A stretch of 64,000 bases of DNA from CAKVLS01 sp045651685. Lineage in GTDB: Bacteria; Bacillota; Clostridia; Christensenellales; UBA1242. A model generated the notes under the pieces. It did not search any database, had not been told where the DNA came from, and saw only the letters and a list, made by a program, of their open reading frames with translations. This document shows positions 7,770 to 16,510 of the stretch, one piece after another. Where the stretch lies: positions 1-64,000 of the forward strand of contig JAZRSV010000005.1 of assembly GCA_045651685.1 (NCBI GenBank), in the 5' to 3' direction. The translations under genes were made by a program, and so were the position numbers. Position 1 is the first letter of the stretch; every line of letters starts with the position of its first letter.

Positions 7770-8945
7770 CTACACCACATTAGCCATACACATCAAAAGC
7801 CCAACTACAGTAAGATACATAAATCCAACAGCCAAAATACACGCAATAAGCATTGTTAAACATTTTGCAACCCCGTACAAAAAGTTGGCAATCTTATTAT
7901 TTGACAAAGGCTCTACAATAGCAGCAACAAGTTTTAGTCCTAGCGAATAAATACCAATCTTTACTACCGGAACAACGACCGTAGCAAACATTAAAATTAG
8001 TCCAGTTGCTCCAACAGCATTTTTTATAAGCACACTACTTGCCATAATTAAGTTTAAGCCATCTGACAAATAGCCTCCCAAAATAGGAACATAACTCTTA
8101 AGGGCAAACTTTGCAGTCTTAATCGATATGCCATCAACCGAAGCTGCCGTAATACCTTGCACACTTAATATGGCAAGAAAAACACTAAAAACGACCCCAA
8201 TTATCCACTTAAATATACTAGAGCAAAATTTTGTACACTTATCTAACTTAACATTTGGAGACAAATTGCCTACAGCAACAAACACCATGCTAAACAAAAA
8301 TATAGGCACTAATACCGTTGTAAAAATATGCACAATGCCAGAGCACAACAAAGCAACAGCAGGTTGAAAAGCCGACACTGTAACAACACTACCAAGAGAA
8401 GTCACCAAAGTCAAAAGCACCGGAAAAACTATATCCATCTGCGACTTTAACAAAGTTATAACACCAGTTGTACTCTCGACAAGACCTTTTATCGAAGCAA
8501 AAACAATAACAACAATTACACCAAAACAAACAAAATATAATATGCTAGACAAGCTATTATTGTCCGAAGAAAAGCTACCTATCAGACTACAAACAATACT
8601 TATCGCAACAATAGTGCATAATGCGGGAATATAAGCAACAATATTGTCAAATAGTAAGCTAATAATGTATCCAAAAAAACCACCAATTGATGTGTTTACT
8701 TCGCCATTTATCAAACTTTTTACCTTGTCTAAAAAAGTACTTTTGCCAAACAACTCCCCTTGCTCTTGAGTCATATTAGAAAGCATTTGATCTAGCGTAG
8801 CAAAATCTAGTTTGCCGAGTTGATCGGTTATGTTATTTTCTAGTTCGGTTTGAGCATTTTGATCCGACTGGGCATAAGCATAGCAAGAAGACATATCATT
8901 ATTAAACAGCAAAATAAGAACTAAACATATTAATAACTTTTTCAA
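7770..8945 (-). CDS. spoIIIAE: Stage III sporulation protein AE
   Basis: A 391-aa polytopic protein with an N-terminal signal-like helix and about eight later membrane segments. SpoIIIAE is the largest membrane subunit of the SpoIIIA-SpoIIQ channel. Typical features are the LDQMLSNMTQE region before the first core helix and the long run of Gly/Ala/Val-rich helices ending in the WIIGVVFSVFLAILSVQGITA and SYVPILGGYLSDG blocks. It overlaps spoIIIAD by four bases. Confidence 0.93.
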   Translation of the reverse strand: MKKLLICLVLILLFNNDMSSCYAYAQSDQNAQTELENNITDQLGKLDFATLDQMLSNMTQEQGELFGKSTFLDKVKSLINGEVNTSIGGFFGYIISLLFDNIVAYIPALCTIVAISIVCSLIGSFSSDNNSLSSILYFVCFGVIVVIVFASIKGLVESTTGVITLLKSQMDIVFPVLLTLVTSLGSVVTVSAFQPAVALLCSGIVHIFTTVLVPIFLFSMVFVAVGNLSPNVKLDKCTKFCSSIFKWIIGVVFSVFLAILSVQGITAASVDGISIKTAKFALKSYVPILGGYLSDGLNLIMASSVLIKNAVGATGLILMFATVVVPVVKIGIYSLGLKLVAAIVEPLSNNKIANFLYGVAKCLTMLIACILAVGFMYLTVVGLLMCMANVV

Positions 8946-9328
8946 GGCAAAATCCCCAAAATAATATCAAGCAAAGATGTTATAATTGGCATTGCAAGAC
9001 ATAATATAATCACTTTGCCAGCCAAAATTATTTTGCTAGCAATACTAACACTACCTGCTTCTGTACATATACCCGCAGCAAATTCTGTAAGATACCCAAT
9101 TCCAATAATTTTTAATATACAACTAAAGAGCGTCTCGTCTATGTTTGCTTTAGAAACGATTTCTTTTAGGTATCCAACAACACCACCCAAGCTATCTGCA
9201 ATCATAATAAGCATCACAATGCCACCAGCAAGTCCAACAACAATGGCAAACTCTGGCTTAACTTGTTTTACCACAACAACAGCTATCGCCGATATAATAC
9301 CTACACCGATTATTTTTATTAGGTCCAT
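8942..9328 (-). CDS. spoIIIAD: Stage III sporulation protein AD
   Basis: A 128-aa membrane protein with four predicted helices. It shows the family features KPEFAIVVGLAGGIV and IGIGYLTEFAAGICTEAG. Together with SpoIIIAC it is thought to form a membrane base of the channel. Nine bases separate it from spoIIIAC and it overlaps spoIIIAE. Confidence 0.93.
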   Translation of the reverse strand: MDLIKIIGVGIISAIAVVVVKQVKPEFAIVVGLAGGIVMLIMIADSLGGVVGYLKEIVSKANIDETLFSCILKIIGIGYLTEFAAGICTEAGSVSIASKIILAGKVIILCLAMPIITSLLDIILGILP

Positions 9329-9336
9329 ACATTCAC

Positions 9337-9531
9337 CTATATCAAAAACAAGCTTTTTACAGTTTCAAACAACTCACTTATTAATTGAACTACCATAATA
9401 AGCACAACAACAACCCCAGCAAGAGTTGTTATAGTCGCAATTTCGTCTTTATTGATATTTTTTAATACTTGTCCTATTACTGCAGTCAAGATACCAACTG
9501 CAGCAATCTTAAATATCACTTCATAACCCAT
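9337..9531 (-). CDS. spoIIIAC: Stage III sporulation protein AC
   Basis: A 64-aa protein with two membrane helices (about 5-24 and 32-52), similar to the first half of SpoIIIAD. I chose the ATG at 9531 (MGYEVIFKIAAVG) because GAAGGTGA sits just upstream; the longer reading frame would need a TTG and removes that site. A 66-bp gap with palindromes separates it from spoIIIAB, unusual in an operon that is otherwise tightly packed. Confidence 0.92.
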   Translation of the reverse strand: MGYEVIFKIAAVGILTAVIGQVLKNINKDEIATITTLAGVVVVLIMVVQLISELFETVKSLFLI

Positions 9532-9548
9532 ATTCACCTTCAACAATT

Positions 9549-9595
9549 CGCATAGTACTATGCCTATATCTTGTAGTATTATGCTTGCATAACAC
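9549..9595. repeat. Palindromic element in the spoIIIAB-spoIIIAC gap
   Basis: Two palindromes lie side by side: a perfect 14-bp one, GCATAGTACTATGC (9549-9562), and a near-perfect hairpin with arms GTAGTATTATGC and GCATAACACTAC around a two-base loop, its single mismatch being a G-U pair in the leftward mRNA. Both share words with the 38-bp palindrome at 505-542. The hairpin may shield or attenuate the mRNA between spoIIIAB and spoIIIAC. Confidence 0.7.
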
Positions 9596-9612
9596 TACTA
9601 TATAATGTGGTT

Positions 9613-10116
9613 TTATAATAATACAATAGCAATTGTACAACCTATTATAAAACCAACTTTTATACATAACGGAGCATATTTTTGAGCTTCTTTATTGGCT
9701 TTTGTGCAATATCTAACAAAGCAATTTTTATAATTTTTTATATTTAAGACTTCGTTTTCTACATCAAAATTGCCAAGAGATAATAAAAAATCATATATGC
9801 TACACACCTCTTCTTCCGACAAAAATGATATTGCTAAAAGCTCCTTTTTAAGTTCTTCTTTTTTACTTTGCGCACGAACATACCTCTCATAGCAGCTAAT
9901 AACTGTAAAAAAATCTACCGCAAAAGAATCTTTGTGCAAATTTACTATTTGCAAAAGCTTTCGTTGTAAAAAGCTAATCTCTCCAGTTAGCAGGTCGCAA
10001 AAATATAACAAATCATCAAAAAATCTATTGCGGCGCTTATACCAACTAGCTACCCCAAATCCAACAAGCACAAAACCCACAACTACTACAACTATCGCAA
10101 CAAGCTTTATCATCAA
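9613..10116 (-). CDS. spoIIIAB: Stage III sporulation protein AB
   Basis: The 167-aa protein has an N-terminal membrane helix (about 3-22), a cytoplasmic helical domain resembling GspF-type secretion proteins, and a C-terminal helix (about 150-167). The family pattern LLYFCDLLTGEISFLQ is visible near residue 36. It overlaps spoIIIAA by four bases and may anchor that ATPase at the membrane. Confidence 0.88.
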   Translation of the reverse strand: MMIKLVAIVVVVVGFVLVGFGVASWYKRRNRFFDDLLYFCDLLTGEISFLQRKLLQIVNLHKDSFAVDFFTVISCYERYVRAQSKKEELKKELLAISFLSEEEVCSIYDFLLSLGNFDVENEVLNIKNYKNCFVRYCTKANKEAQKYAPLCIKVGFIIGCTIAIVLL

Positions 10117-11021
10117 CCAACAATTAGCCTTAAGTTTTCGTCATATATACCTTGATATGTACCAGGGCCATTTTTATTTGACAAAACTATATACCTCTTA
10201 AAAATTTTGTTTTTTAATATACTCTCAAAATATGGTTTTGTTTTTAGATCGTCTATATCTTTTGCATGCACACTACTCAACACCTTTACGCCACAATTGG
10301 CAACATATTCTAGCGCTTGCAAATCTTTTTGAGATGCCAGCTCATCTGTCGCTATAATGTCTGGACACATACTTCGTATACCACTCTCAAAGCCATACAA
10401 TTTATTGCAACAACTATACACATCAGTAAAGTTGCCAACATCTAGTTGAGGCTCTCCGTTATAACAATTAGCTATCTCACAGCGCTCATCAACAAGCAAA
10501 ACATTATAGCAATAGTTTTGATGCGACAACTGATACAAAAGGTCTCTTATTAGTGTTGTTTTGCCACATCCAGGAGGCGAAACTATCAATGTGTTAACAA
10601 ACTCATCTTGCACAACATAGCAAAAAGCATTAAGGCTACAATCCTTTATCTGATGCGGCAATCTAATATTGACAGAGGTAAAATTTTTGATAGTTTTTAT
10701 ATTGCCATTTTCAAAAACAACCTCACCCGATATGCCAAGCCTAATGCCACCTAAAACGGTTATAAAGCCTTGCCTTAACTGATTGTTGACTGCATACATA
10801 GAGTGTTCACAGGCGCGTTTTATGACCTCATACAACATATCTTGACTAACAATAATAGCATCTTGTTCTTTTGAAGTAAGACCACTAGCGGATAGATAGT
10901 ATTTTTTAGCTTTCAAACTCACAACAACTCTTTTGCCAAGTCGCAATCTTATCTCATTTAACCTATCATAAGGCAACTTTGACACAGCTAGATACAATTG
11001 TTCTGGCAGTATATTTTGCAT
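10113..11021 (-). CDS. spoIIIAA: Stage III sporulation protein AA, secretion-type ATPase
   Basis: The 302-aa ATPase resembles type II/IV secretion ATPases and is thought to power the mother-cell/forespore channel. The Walker A motif SPPGCGKTTLIRDL is at about 168-181 and a Walker B-like segment DIIATDELAS at about 239. The N-terminal part has NEIRLRLGKRVVV. GAGGTGTG precedes the ATG. It is the first gene of the operon, behind a sigma-E-like promoter at 11040-11068. Confidence 0.95.
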   Translation of the reverse strand: MQNILPEQLYLAVSKLPYDRLNEIRLRLGKRVVVSLKAKKYYLSASGLTSKEQDAIIVSQDMLYEVIKRACEHSMYAVNNQLRQGFITVLGGIRLGISGEVVFENGNIKTIKNFTSVNIRLPHQIKDCSLNAFCYVVQDEFVNTLIVSPPGCGKTTLIRDLLYQLSHQNYCYNVLLVDERCEIANCYNGEPQLDVGNFTDVYSCCNKLYGFESGIRSMCPDIIATDELASQKDLQALEYVANCGVKVLSSVHAKDIDDLKTKPYFESILKNKIFKRYIVLSNKNGPGTYQGIYDENLRLIVG

Positions 11022-11039
11022 AACACACCTCTTTTTTAT

Positions 11040-11068
11040 AGTGTATTATCTCAAACCTTTTTACATGC
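11040..11068 (-). promoter_or_regulatory. Candidate sigma-E promoter of the spoIIIA operon
   Basis: Read leftward: GCATGTA (11062-11068), 14-bp spacer, AATACACT (11040-11047). From memory the Bacillus sigma-E consensus is KMATATT with a 13-14 bp spacer and CATACAHT; the match is 5/7 and 7/8. In Bacillus the operon is under sigma-E. The predicted start lies about 12 bases before the SpoIIIAA start codon. Confidence 0.5.
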
Positions 11069-11071
11069 GAT

Positions 11072-11103
11072 AAAAAAAGGCGTTTAACAATAAAACACCT
11101 TTT
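11072..11103 (-). terminator. Second leftward terminator before spoIIIAA
   Basis: Arms at about 11073-11084 and 11093-11103 pair with one internal mismatch and are followed leftward by a run of seven T. Together with the hairpin at 11122-11149 it forms a double barrier between the upstream beta-helix gene and the sporulation operon. Confidence 0.6.
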
Positions 11104-11121
11104 GCGACAATATTTTACAAC

Positions 11122-11149
11122 AAAAAAACACATAGCTAATACTATGTGT
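11122..11149 (-). terminator. Terminator after the beta-helix gene
   Basis: Eight-base arms ACACATAG/CTATGTGT (11128-11135, 11142-11149) with a six-base loop, followed leftward by seven T, just after the stop codon at 11158. Confidence 0.85.
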
Positions 11150-11157
11150 TTTTAATA

Positions 11158-12738
11158 TTAAATACTACCATCAATATTTATAATAGTTTCTGACTCAAAG
11201 TCTACACCATTATATTTTTTTACAGAACAGCTGGTAGAATCAAACATATTTAACAAAAACTCTATTACGACATTTGTTGAATAGCTAATATTAATTATGC
11301 CACTCTCTTCATACATAGAATTATTTACAACATATATTCTTACATCATTTGCATCAATTACCTCAAATATTTTATCTAATCTAGCTATAGTATCACCGAT
11401 ATGCATATTAATTAAATACACATTGCCACTTACTCCGTAAAGATTAACTTTAGCAGAGTCAAGTACAATATACTTACAATTTTTAATAGTCACATTTTCA
11501 ACATATGAAAATGTCACCGAATCATGCATCGGCACACCAAAACCTTCTAAAACCAAATTTTTAATACCAGAAAACATGCCGATTATATTAGTTGCACTGT
11601 AAGAGTTTCTACCAACAATAGTCATACCATCAACAGTTAATACATTGTAAGGGTCAAGCGGCCTATCTGTAGTATAAGGAGCGTTTAATTCAAAGCAAAT
11701 CTCGGCAACATCGATAAACTTCAGATTTTTGATCCAAGCATCAACTTCTGTAGTTAAGTGACCAGTAACATTAACAGAAAAAGTACCACTCAAACCAGAT
11801 ATAACAACATTGTTGTATTGAACAAAATTGTCCCCATCAACATTTATGTTAAAGGTAATATTAGAAGTTGGTGAATCACACCAAATGACTACATTTTCTA
11901 AACCACCACTAAATACAAAAGTAGAATTATAAGAGCTGCCCAAATATATAACTTTATCACTAATTTTTTGATCGTCACCATCATATTCTGCATTTGCCTT
12001 TACAAAATTAACATCCTCTGTTAACTCATAAGTTGCAATAACTTCACCACAAGTGGCACACAAATCTTTTTGATAATATCTATGACCTTGCAAATTAGCA
12101 TCATACTCATAATTATATGCCTTTTTGTATTCAAAATCTGCAGGCAAATCATTTTCGGCATACAAGTTTATTGAAATATTGTCAGAAAAATTAACCTCAC
12201 CAAGCATATCAAGAGCAGCTGCCATGCGCAACTCTAATATAATTTTGTCAGATTTATGTATCATCAAATACTCATTATCATAAGCATTAAATGTACTGCC
12301 GTCTAGCGAATAAAACCAAAAAACAACATAATTGTCTACATTAACATCTAATACAGTTGGTTTAATAACAAGATTAGACATTGTAGCATATGGAGAATTG
12401 TTAGTTATCTCAAAACATAGCTTTGAAATTTTTTCATCATTATTAACCGTAATAGGTTTTTTGAATGACAAATTTAATTCTTCATTAGCAGTATTATTAT
12501 TAATTGTTACAGCATCTAAAGTTTCATACCTAGTGCCACTATCAGCAAGATATGAAGAACCTTCAATAGTAGCATGTACATACCTGCCACCGTTTAGGTT
12601 AACATCAAAACCAGCTTTATATCTAAAATGATTTTGAGCTATTGCCCAAGCTATTGCGCCAGAAGATGCAGCTACAGCAACAACCACAAGTGTAAAAATT
12701 AGAACCTTCAAACTTTTACTCAAAGATCTTACCTTCAT
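11158..12738 (-). CDS. Exported protein of unknown function, beta-helix-like
   Basis: I do not recognise this 526-aa protein. Residues 1-35 form a basic start plus a hydrophobic helix (KVLIFTLVVVAVAASSGAIAWAIA), a signal peptide or anchor. Residues 40-200 look like an all-beta domain rich in Asn and Thr. A CATCG motif with a preceding GHRYYQKDLC sits near 225-240 and could bind metal or form a disulfide. From about 260 the sequence is a succession of short hydrophobic strands separated by Asn/Gly turns (NVVIW, NVTIKNC, NVYLINM, NVVIEFL), typical of a right-handed parallel beta-helix. No sortase motif is present. Its own sigma-A promoter and terminator make it a single-gene unit inserted between efp and spoIIIAA, which are near neighbours in Bacillus. 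Confidence 0.8.
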   Translation of the reverse strand: MKVRSLSKSLKVLIFTLVVVAVAASSGAIAWAIAQNHFRYKAGFDVNLNGGRYVHATIEGSSYLADSGTRYETLDAVTINNNTANEELNLSFKKPITVNNDEKISKLCFEITNNSPYATMSNLVIKPTVLDVNVDNYVVFWFYSLDGSTFNAYDNEYLMIHKSDKIILELRMAAALDMLGEVNFSDNISINLYAENDLPADFEYKKAYNYEYDANLQGHRYYQKDLCATCGEVIATYELTEDVNFVKANAEYDGDDQKISDKVIYLGSSYNSTFVFSGGLENVVIWCDSPTSNITFNINVDGDNFVQYNNVVISGLSGTFSVNVTGHLTTEVDAWIKNLKFIDVAEICFELNAPYTTDRPLDPYNVLTVDGMTIVGRNSYSATNIIGMFSGIKNLVLEGFGVPMHDSVTFSYVENVTIKNCKYIVLDSAKVNLYGVSGNVYLINMHIGDTIARLDKIFEVIDANDVRIYVVNNSMYEESGIINISYSTNVVIEFLLNMFDSTSCSVKKYNGVDFESETIINIDGSI

Positions 12739-12765
12739 CTAAATATCCCCTTTATGTATATTTAT

Positions 12766-12794
12766 ATAATATCAATTAGTTATTTTTGTTGCAA
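12766..12794 (-). promoter_or_regulatory. Sigma-A promoter of the beta-helix gene
   Basis: Read leftward: TTGCAA (12789-12794), 17-bp spacer, TATTAT (12766-12771). It leaves an untranslated leader of about 20 bases carrying AAAGGGG. Confidence 0.65.
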
Positions 12795-12824
12795 CTCTTT
12801 TGACCATAATACATAACAATAAAA

Positions 12825-12855
12825 CAAAAAAAACTCTTAAATAACTTTAAGAGTT
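12825..12855 (-). terminator. Terminator after efp
   Basis: Perfect ten-base arms AACTCTTAAA/TTTAAGAGTT (12832-12841, 12846-12855) with a four-base loop, followed leftward by a run of T. Confidence 0.9.
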
Positions 12856-12865
12856 TTTAATTAAA

Positions 12866-13423
12866 TTATAGTCTTTCCATATATGTTCCAGTACGAGTGT
12901 CAACTCTGATTCTTTCGCCATTGTTTACAAATAGTGGAACTTGAATAACAAAACCTGTCTCTAATGTTGCTGGTTTGTTGCCTGCTTTTGAAGTATCACC
13001 TTGGATACCTGGTTCACATTCTACAATTTGTAGTTCAACAAATGTTGGTGGAACAACTGAAAAAGCTGTACCTTTGTAAGATTGAACTGTAACATTCATG
13101 TTTTCTGTGATAAATTGCAAAGCATCTTCTACTTGATCATGGTTAAATGGAACTTGATCATAAGTTTCCATATCCATAAAGTAGTACAAACCACCTTCGT
13201 TGTATAGATATTGCATTTCTTTGTTTTCGATATGAGCAACTGGGAATTTGTCTGATGGGTTAAAAGTTCTCTCCAAAACTTGACCAGTTACTACATTTTT
13301 GATTTTTGTTCTAACAAAAGCTGCGCCTTTACCTGGTTTTACATGTTGAAAATCAACAACTGTATAAACCTTGCCTTCCATTTCGAAAGTCACGCCTTTT
13401 CTAAAATCTCCTGCTACTATCAT
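12866..13423 (-). CDS. efp: Elongation factor P
   Basis: EF-P relieves ribosome stalling at consecutive prolines. The 185-aa length and three OB-like domains are standard: KOW-like domain with FRKGVTFEMEGKVYTVVDFQHVKPGKGAAF (positions about 7-36), the modification-loop lysine in the PGKGAAF segment near residue 32, and the C-terminal signature NNGERIRVDTRTGTYMERL. GGAGGAAATTT precedes the ATG. It follows an endonuclease IV-like gene and truB in the same direction. Confidence 0.98.
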   Translation of the reverse strand: MIVAGDFRKGVTFEMEGKVYTVVDFQHVKPGKGAAFVRTKIKNVVTGQVLERTFNPSDKFPVAHIENKEMQYLYNEGGLYYFMDMETYDQVPFNHDQVEDALQFITENMNVTVQSYKGTAFSVVPPTFVELQIVECEPGIQGDTSKAGNKPATLETGFVIQVPLFVNNGERIRVDTRTGTYMERL

Positions 13424-13469
13424 AAATTTCCTCCAAACTATTATATACTATTATTTTATCATACTTTTA

Positions 13470-14327
13470 CTAATTAAGTATAGTATTTTTATATATTTCT
13501 TTCATCTTTATCGCATCTTGCGCTTGTTGAGTTTTTGACTCACATATTATAAATGGGTGCAAATCATATTTTTTTAGCACCGGTGCTAGATGCTCAAACC
13601 TTGGACCATACATATCGTCATCAAAGTCAAGATGTCTTATCTCACCTTTTTGGCCATACTCAATCATAGAAAAATGAACATGCATTTTATCTACTTTTTC
13701 GTGACCTATGTGGTCAATAAGATATTTTATAACTTTTTCAAAACTTTCTACATCTTTTAGAGAACCTTGCTCAAAAGAATTAATGTGACCAAAGTCAATT
13801 GTAGGCACTAGGCAATCATCAATTTGGCATATTTCTGCTATTTCTTGATAAGTACCTAATTGGGCACTTTTGCCCATTGTTTCTGGGCTCAAATACATGT
13901 CGCCATAACCAGCGTCTTTTACTCTTTTTACAAGTTCTTTTATTCTATCTTTTAGCAATGCAAAAGCTTCTTCTCTAGGTAGTTTGCCACAAGTGCCAGG
14001 ATGAAATACACATCTCTTTGCACCCATAAGTCTCAAATACTTTAGACAGCTTAATACATAGCCATAAGAATTTTCTAACAAGGTTTCGTCGGTACCAGCA
14101 AAATTTATATAATATGGAGCATGAACACTTATTTCTACCCCATGTTTTTTTGCTTCTTCACCAAGTGTTATTGCAGTACTTTCGTTCATCTTAACACCAC
14201 GAGTAAACGAATACTCATAAGCATTAAGACCTTTTTGCTCTAACCACTCTGGCGCTTGAATACTTGACTTATTGCCCTCATCATAAAACCATTGGCAATT
14301 GCCAGAAGGACCAAATCTTATTACCAT
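13470..14327 (-). CDS. Endonuclease IV-like TIM-barrel protein
   Basis: This 285-aa protein belongs to the AP endonuclease family 2 / xylose isomerase-like TIM barrel group. Metal-ligand motifs of endonuclease IV are present: SVHAPYYIN (about 66), CVFHPGTCGK (about 107), LSPETMG (about 144), PTIDFGHINS (about 172), MHVHFS (about 213) and a final ICESKTQ (about 262). It likely cleaves at abasic DNA sites or acts on a related substrate. It is divergent from canonical Nfo, so I give no symbol. It sits three bases after truB. Confidence 0.82.
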   Translation of the reverse strand: MVIRFGPSGNCQWFYDEGNKSSIQAPEWLEQKGLNAYEYSFTRGVKMNESTAITLGEEAKKHGVEISVHAPYYINFAGTDETLLENSYGYVLSCLKYLRLMGAKRCVFHPGTCGKLPREEAFALLKDRIKELVKRVKDAGYGDMYLSPETMGKSAQLGTYQEIAEICQIDDCLVPTIDFGHINSFEQGSLKDVESFEKVIKYLIDHIGHEKVDKMHVHFSMIEYGQKGEIRHLDFDDDMYGPRFEHLAPVLKKYDLHPFIICESKTQQAQDAIKMKEIYKNTILN

Positions 14328-14330
14328 ATT

Positions 14331-15185
14331 TTACTCCCTCAAAAATGTTTTTATCTTTATAACAGACTCTTTTATCTCAACAATACCAACAACAACACCC
14401 TCACAGATTGCTAAAAACTCGCCATCTTTGTGTTTTATATTGGTCTTAAGCCCTTTTAACAATCTATCAAAAAGTTGCTGTGACATATCAAACTTTGGCA
14501 TATCTGCAAGAGCAGTTTTTATATCTACCAAATTGTCTGTTATTGTTTGTATATTTAAGTCTTGCAAATCCAAACTTTCTTCTAGTGCAAATGCTCCACA
14601 TCTAGTTCGTATAAGACTTGTCATAGTAGCTACTGTGCCCAAACTTTCGGCCAAATCTCTACACAAACTTCTTATATATGTACCGGCAGAACACTCTATA
14701 TCAAACTCAAAACTTTTATCATCAATTTGTCTTAACAAATCAAACTTGTACACATGTATAAGTTTTGGTTTTAGTTCAAAATCAACACCCTGCCTAGCAA
14801 GCTCATATGCTCTGACGCCTCCAATACTTTTTGCCGAATATTTGGGTGGATATTGGTTTATTTCGCCAATTAGACCCTTTAGAGCGGCTATAACTGTATC
14901 TTTTGTAGGCAAAATAGAGTTTTGCTCTACAACTTCGCCTTCGCTATCAAGCGTAGTTGTTAATTTGCCAAATTCGAACACCGCTGTGTATCTTTTTGTC
15001 TTGTTCAAAAAATAATCAAAAAGTCTTGTTGCCTTGCCAACACATATTGGCAATACTCCACTTGCTAGTGGATCTAAAGTACCAAGATGACCTACCTTGT
15101 CTTGATGTGTAAGTTTTTTTATCTTTACAACAACTTGACTACTAGACATACCACTAGGTTTGTTTATATTAATTATTCCTATCAT
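14331..15185 (-). CDS. truB: tRNA pseudouridine-55 synthase
   Basis: Makes pseudouridine 55 in the T-loop of tRNAs. The catalytic Asp lies in HLGTLDPLASGVLP (about 32-45 of the chosen protein), and KRYTA, GEINQYPPKYSAKSIGGVRAY and CSAGTYIRSL are further hallmarks. The ATG at 15185 (MIGIININKPSGM) matches the family's N-terminus; an ATG five codons upstream is possible. It overlaps the end of nrnA. In many Firmicutes ribF follows; here an endonuclease IV-like gene does. Confidence 0.96.
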   Translation of the reverse strand: MIGIININKPSGMSSSQVVVKIKKLTHQDKVGHLGTLDPLASGVLPICVGKATRLFDYFLNKTKRYTAVFEFGKLTTTLDSEGEVVEQNSILPTKDTVIAALKGLIGEINQYPPKYSAKSIGGVRAYELARQGVDFELKPKLIHVYKFDLLRQIDDKSFEFDIECSAGTYIRSLCRDLAESLGTVATMTSLIRTRCGAFALEESLDLQDLNIQTITDNLVDIKTALADMPKFDMSQQLFDRLLKGLKTNIKHKDGEFLAICEGVVVGIVEIKESVIKIKTFLRE

Positions 15186-16140
15186 GCTTATCAATCTCAT
15201 CAATACACAAATTTATTAGCTTGTCCAAGTTGGTCTTATAGTCGCCATCAAATCTGCAACCAGATGCCATCTTATGGCCACCACCACCAAACTGTGTAGC
15301 AATTTCTTGAACATTAGCATAAATATTTGATCTTAATGCAACAGAATAAAATTTAGGTTCTTTTTCGACAATTTTGATAATAATTTCGTTGCCCTCGATA
15401 CCTGTTAAAAATTCAAATATACCGGCAGTTTCTACAATGTCTGCTATTTTTTTGTATTCTTTATAAGGTACAGAAATCAACAAGATTTTGTCGTTGTAAT
15501 AATATTGCAAATGCTTAAAGCAATATTGATAAAAATCCATTTGCTTTTTTGGCTTAAACTTAAACAAGAAAAAGTTAGTATTTTCTAGGTCAAATTTTTT
15601 ACCAATCAAACTACCTACTACTCTATGGCAGCCAGCAGTTGTGTTTGTATTTTTGAAACAACCCGTATCTGTAGCAATACCAGCATACAATAAGGTTGCT
15701 ATTTCTTTAGAAATTTTTACTTTTAGACCTTTGATAATCTTATAAATCAAGTCGCAAGAACTTGGACATGAAGGATTAACAAATTTTAGATTAAATCTGT
15801 ATTTTTCTCTAATGTGGTGGTCGATACACATTTTTACAGGCATTTTTTCAAAGTATGGTGCATATTTACCCAATCTATGAGGTATGTTGCAGTCAATCAA
15901 AACACCAACTTGTACATTTTCTAAAACAGATACATCTGTGCACAAATCTGCTCCCAAAAACTCAAGGTTTTTTGTAGGCACACCATCACAAAAAACATAT
16001 ACTGTTTTACCTAAACTCTCCAATGCCAATTTAAGAGCTTTTGTAGAGCCCAAAGCATCAGCGTCTGGGCTAATATGAGTAAACAATGCAAAAGAATCGT
16101 ACGACTTCAAAAAATTGGTAACTTTTTTTATAGAAATCAT
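15169..16140 (-). CDS. nrnA: DHH/DHHA1 phosphoesterase, NrnA-type
   Basis: The 323-aa protein is of the bifunctional oligoribonuclease (nanoRNase)/pAp phosphatase family. The DHH domain shows HISPDADALGS (about 20-30), VLIDCNIPHR (about 80) and the eponymous IDHH (about 105), with the DHHA1 region ending in QFGGGGHKMASGCRF (about 285-300). It overlaps rbfA by four bases and sits in the usual infB-rbfA-nrnA-truB order. Confidence 0.94.
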   Translation of the reverse strand: MISIKKVTNFLKSYDSFALFTHISPDADALGSTKALKLALESLGKTVYVFCDGVPTKNLEFLGADLCTDVSVLENVQVGVLIDCNIPHRLGKYAPYFEKMPVKMCIDHHIREKYRFNLKFVNPSCPSSCDLIYKIIKGLKVKISKEIATLLYAGIATDTGCFKNTNTTAGCHRVVGSLIGKKFDLENTNFFLFKFKPKKQMDFYQYCFKHLQYYYNDKILLISVPYKEYKKIADIVETAGIFEFLTGIEGNEIIIKIVEKEPKFYSVALRSNIYANVQEIATQFGGGGHKMASGCRFDGDYKTNLDKLINLCIDEIDKHDRNN

Positions 16141-16496
16141 TCTTCATCCTCCACAGGTTTGATATCAAGAGAGTTAATAATTTTATTTATTTTATCGCTA
16201 TATTCTATACCTTCATCTAGTACAAATATAAGCTTTGGTATCTCTCTTAATTTTACACTGCTTGCAAGGCATTTTCTTATATAACCACCAGCAGATCTTA
16301 TAGCTTCAAAAGCTTTTTGCTTGTCGTTATCATATATGCTCAAGTAGGCTTTGCAAAACTTTAGATCTTGCGTAGTATCTACACGCAAAACACTTACAAA
16401 GCCAGTTATACGAGCATCGTTTACTTTGTTATTAATTATTAAAGATAATTCTTTTTGAATTTGAGAGTTTATTCTTTCTAGTCTATTTGCTGACAT
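16137..16496 (-). CDS. rbfA: Ribosome-binding factor A
   Basis: A cold-shock and 30S maturation factor that binds 16S rRNA. The 119-aa protein begins MSANRLERINSQIQKELS and contains KFCKAYLSIYDND and the KH-like fold with IPKLIFVLDEGIEYSDKI. The gene lies 14 bases after infB. Confidence 0.95.
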   Translation of the reverse strand: MSANRLERINSQIQKELSLIINNKVNDARITGFVSVLRVDTTQDLKFCKAYLSIYDNDKQKAFEAIRSAGGYIRKCLASSVKLREIPKLIFVLDEGIEYSDKINKIINSLDIKPVEDEE

Positions 16497-16510
16497 ACTC
16501 TCTCCTTTTA

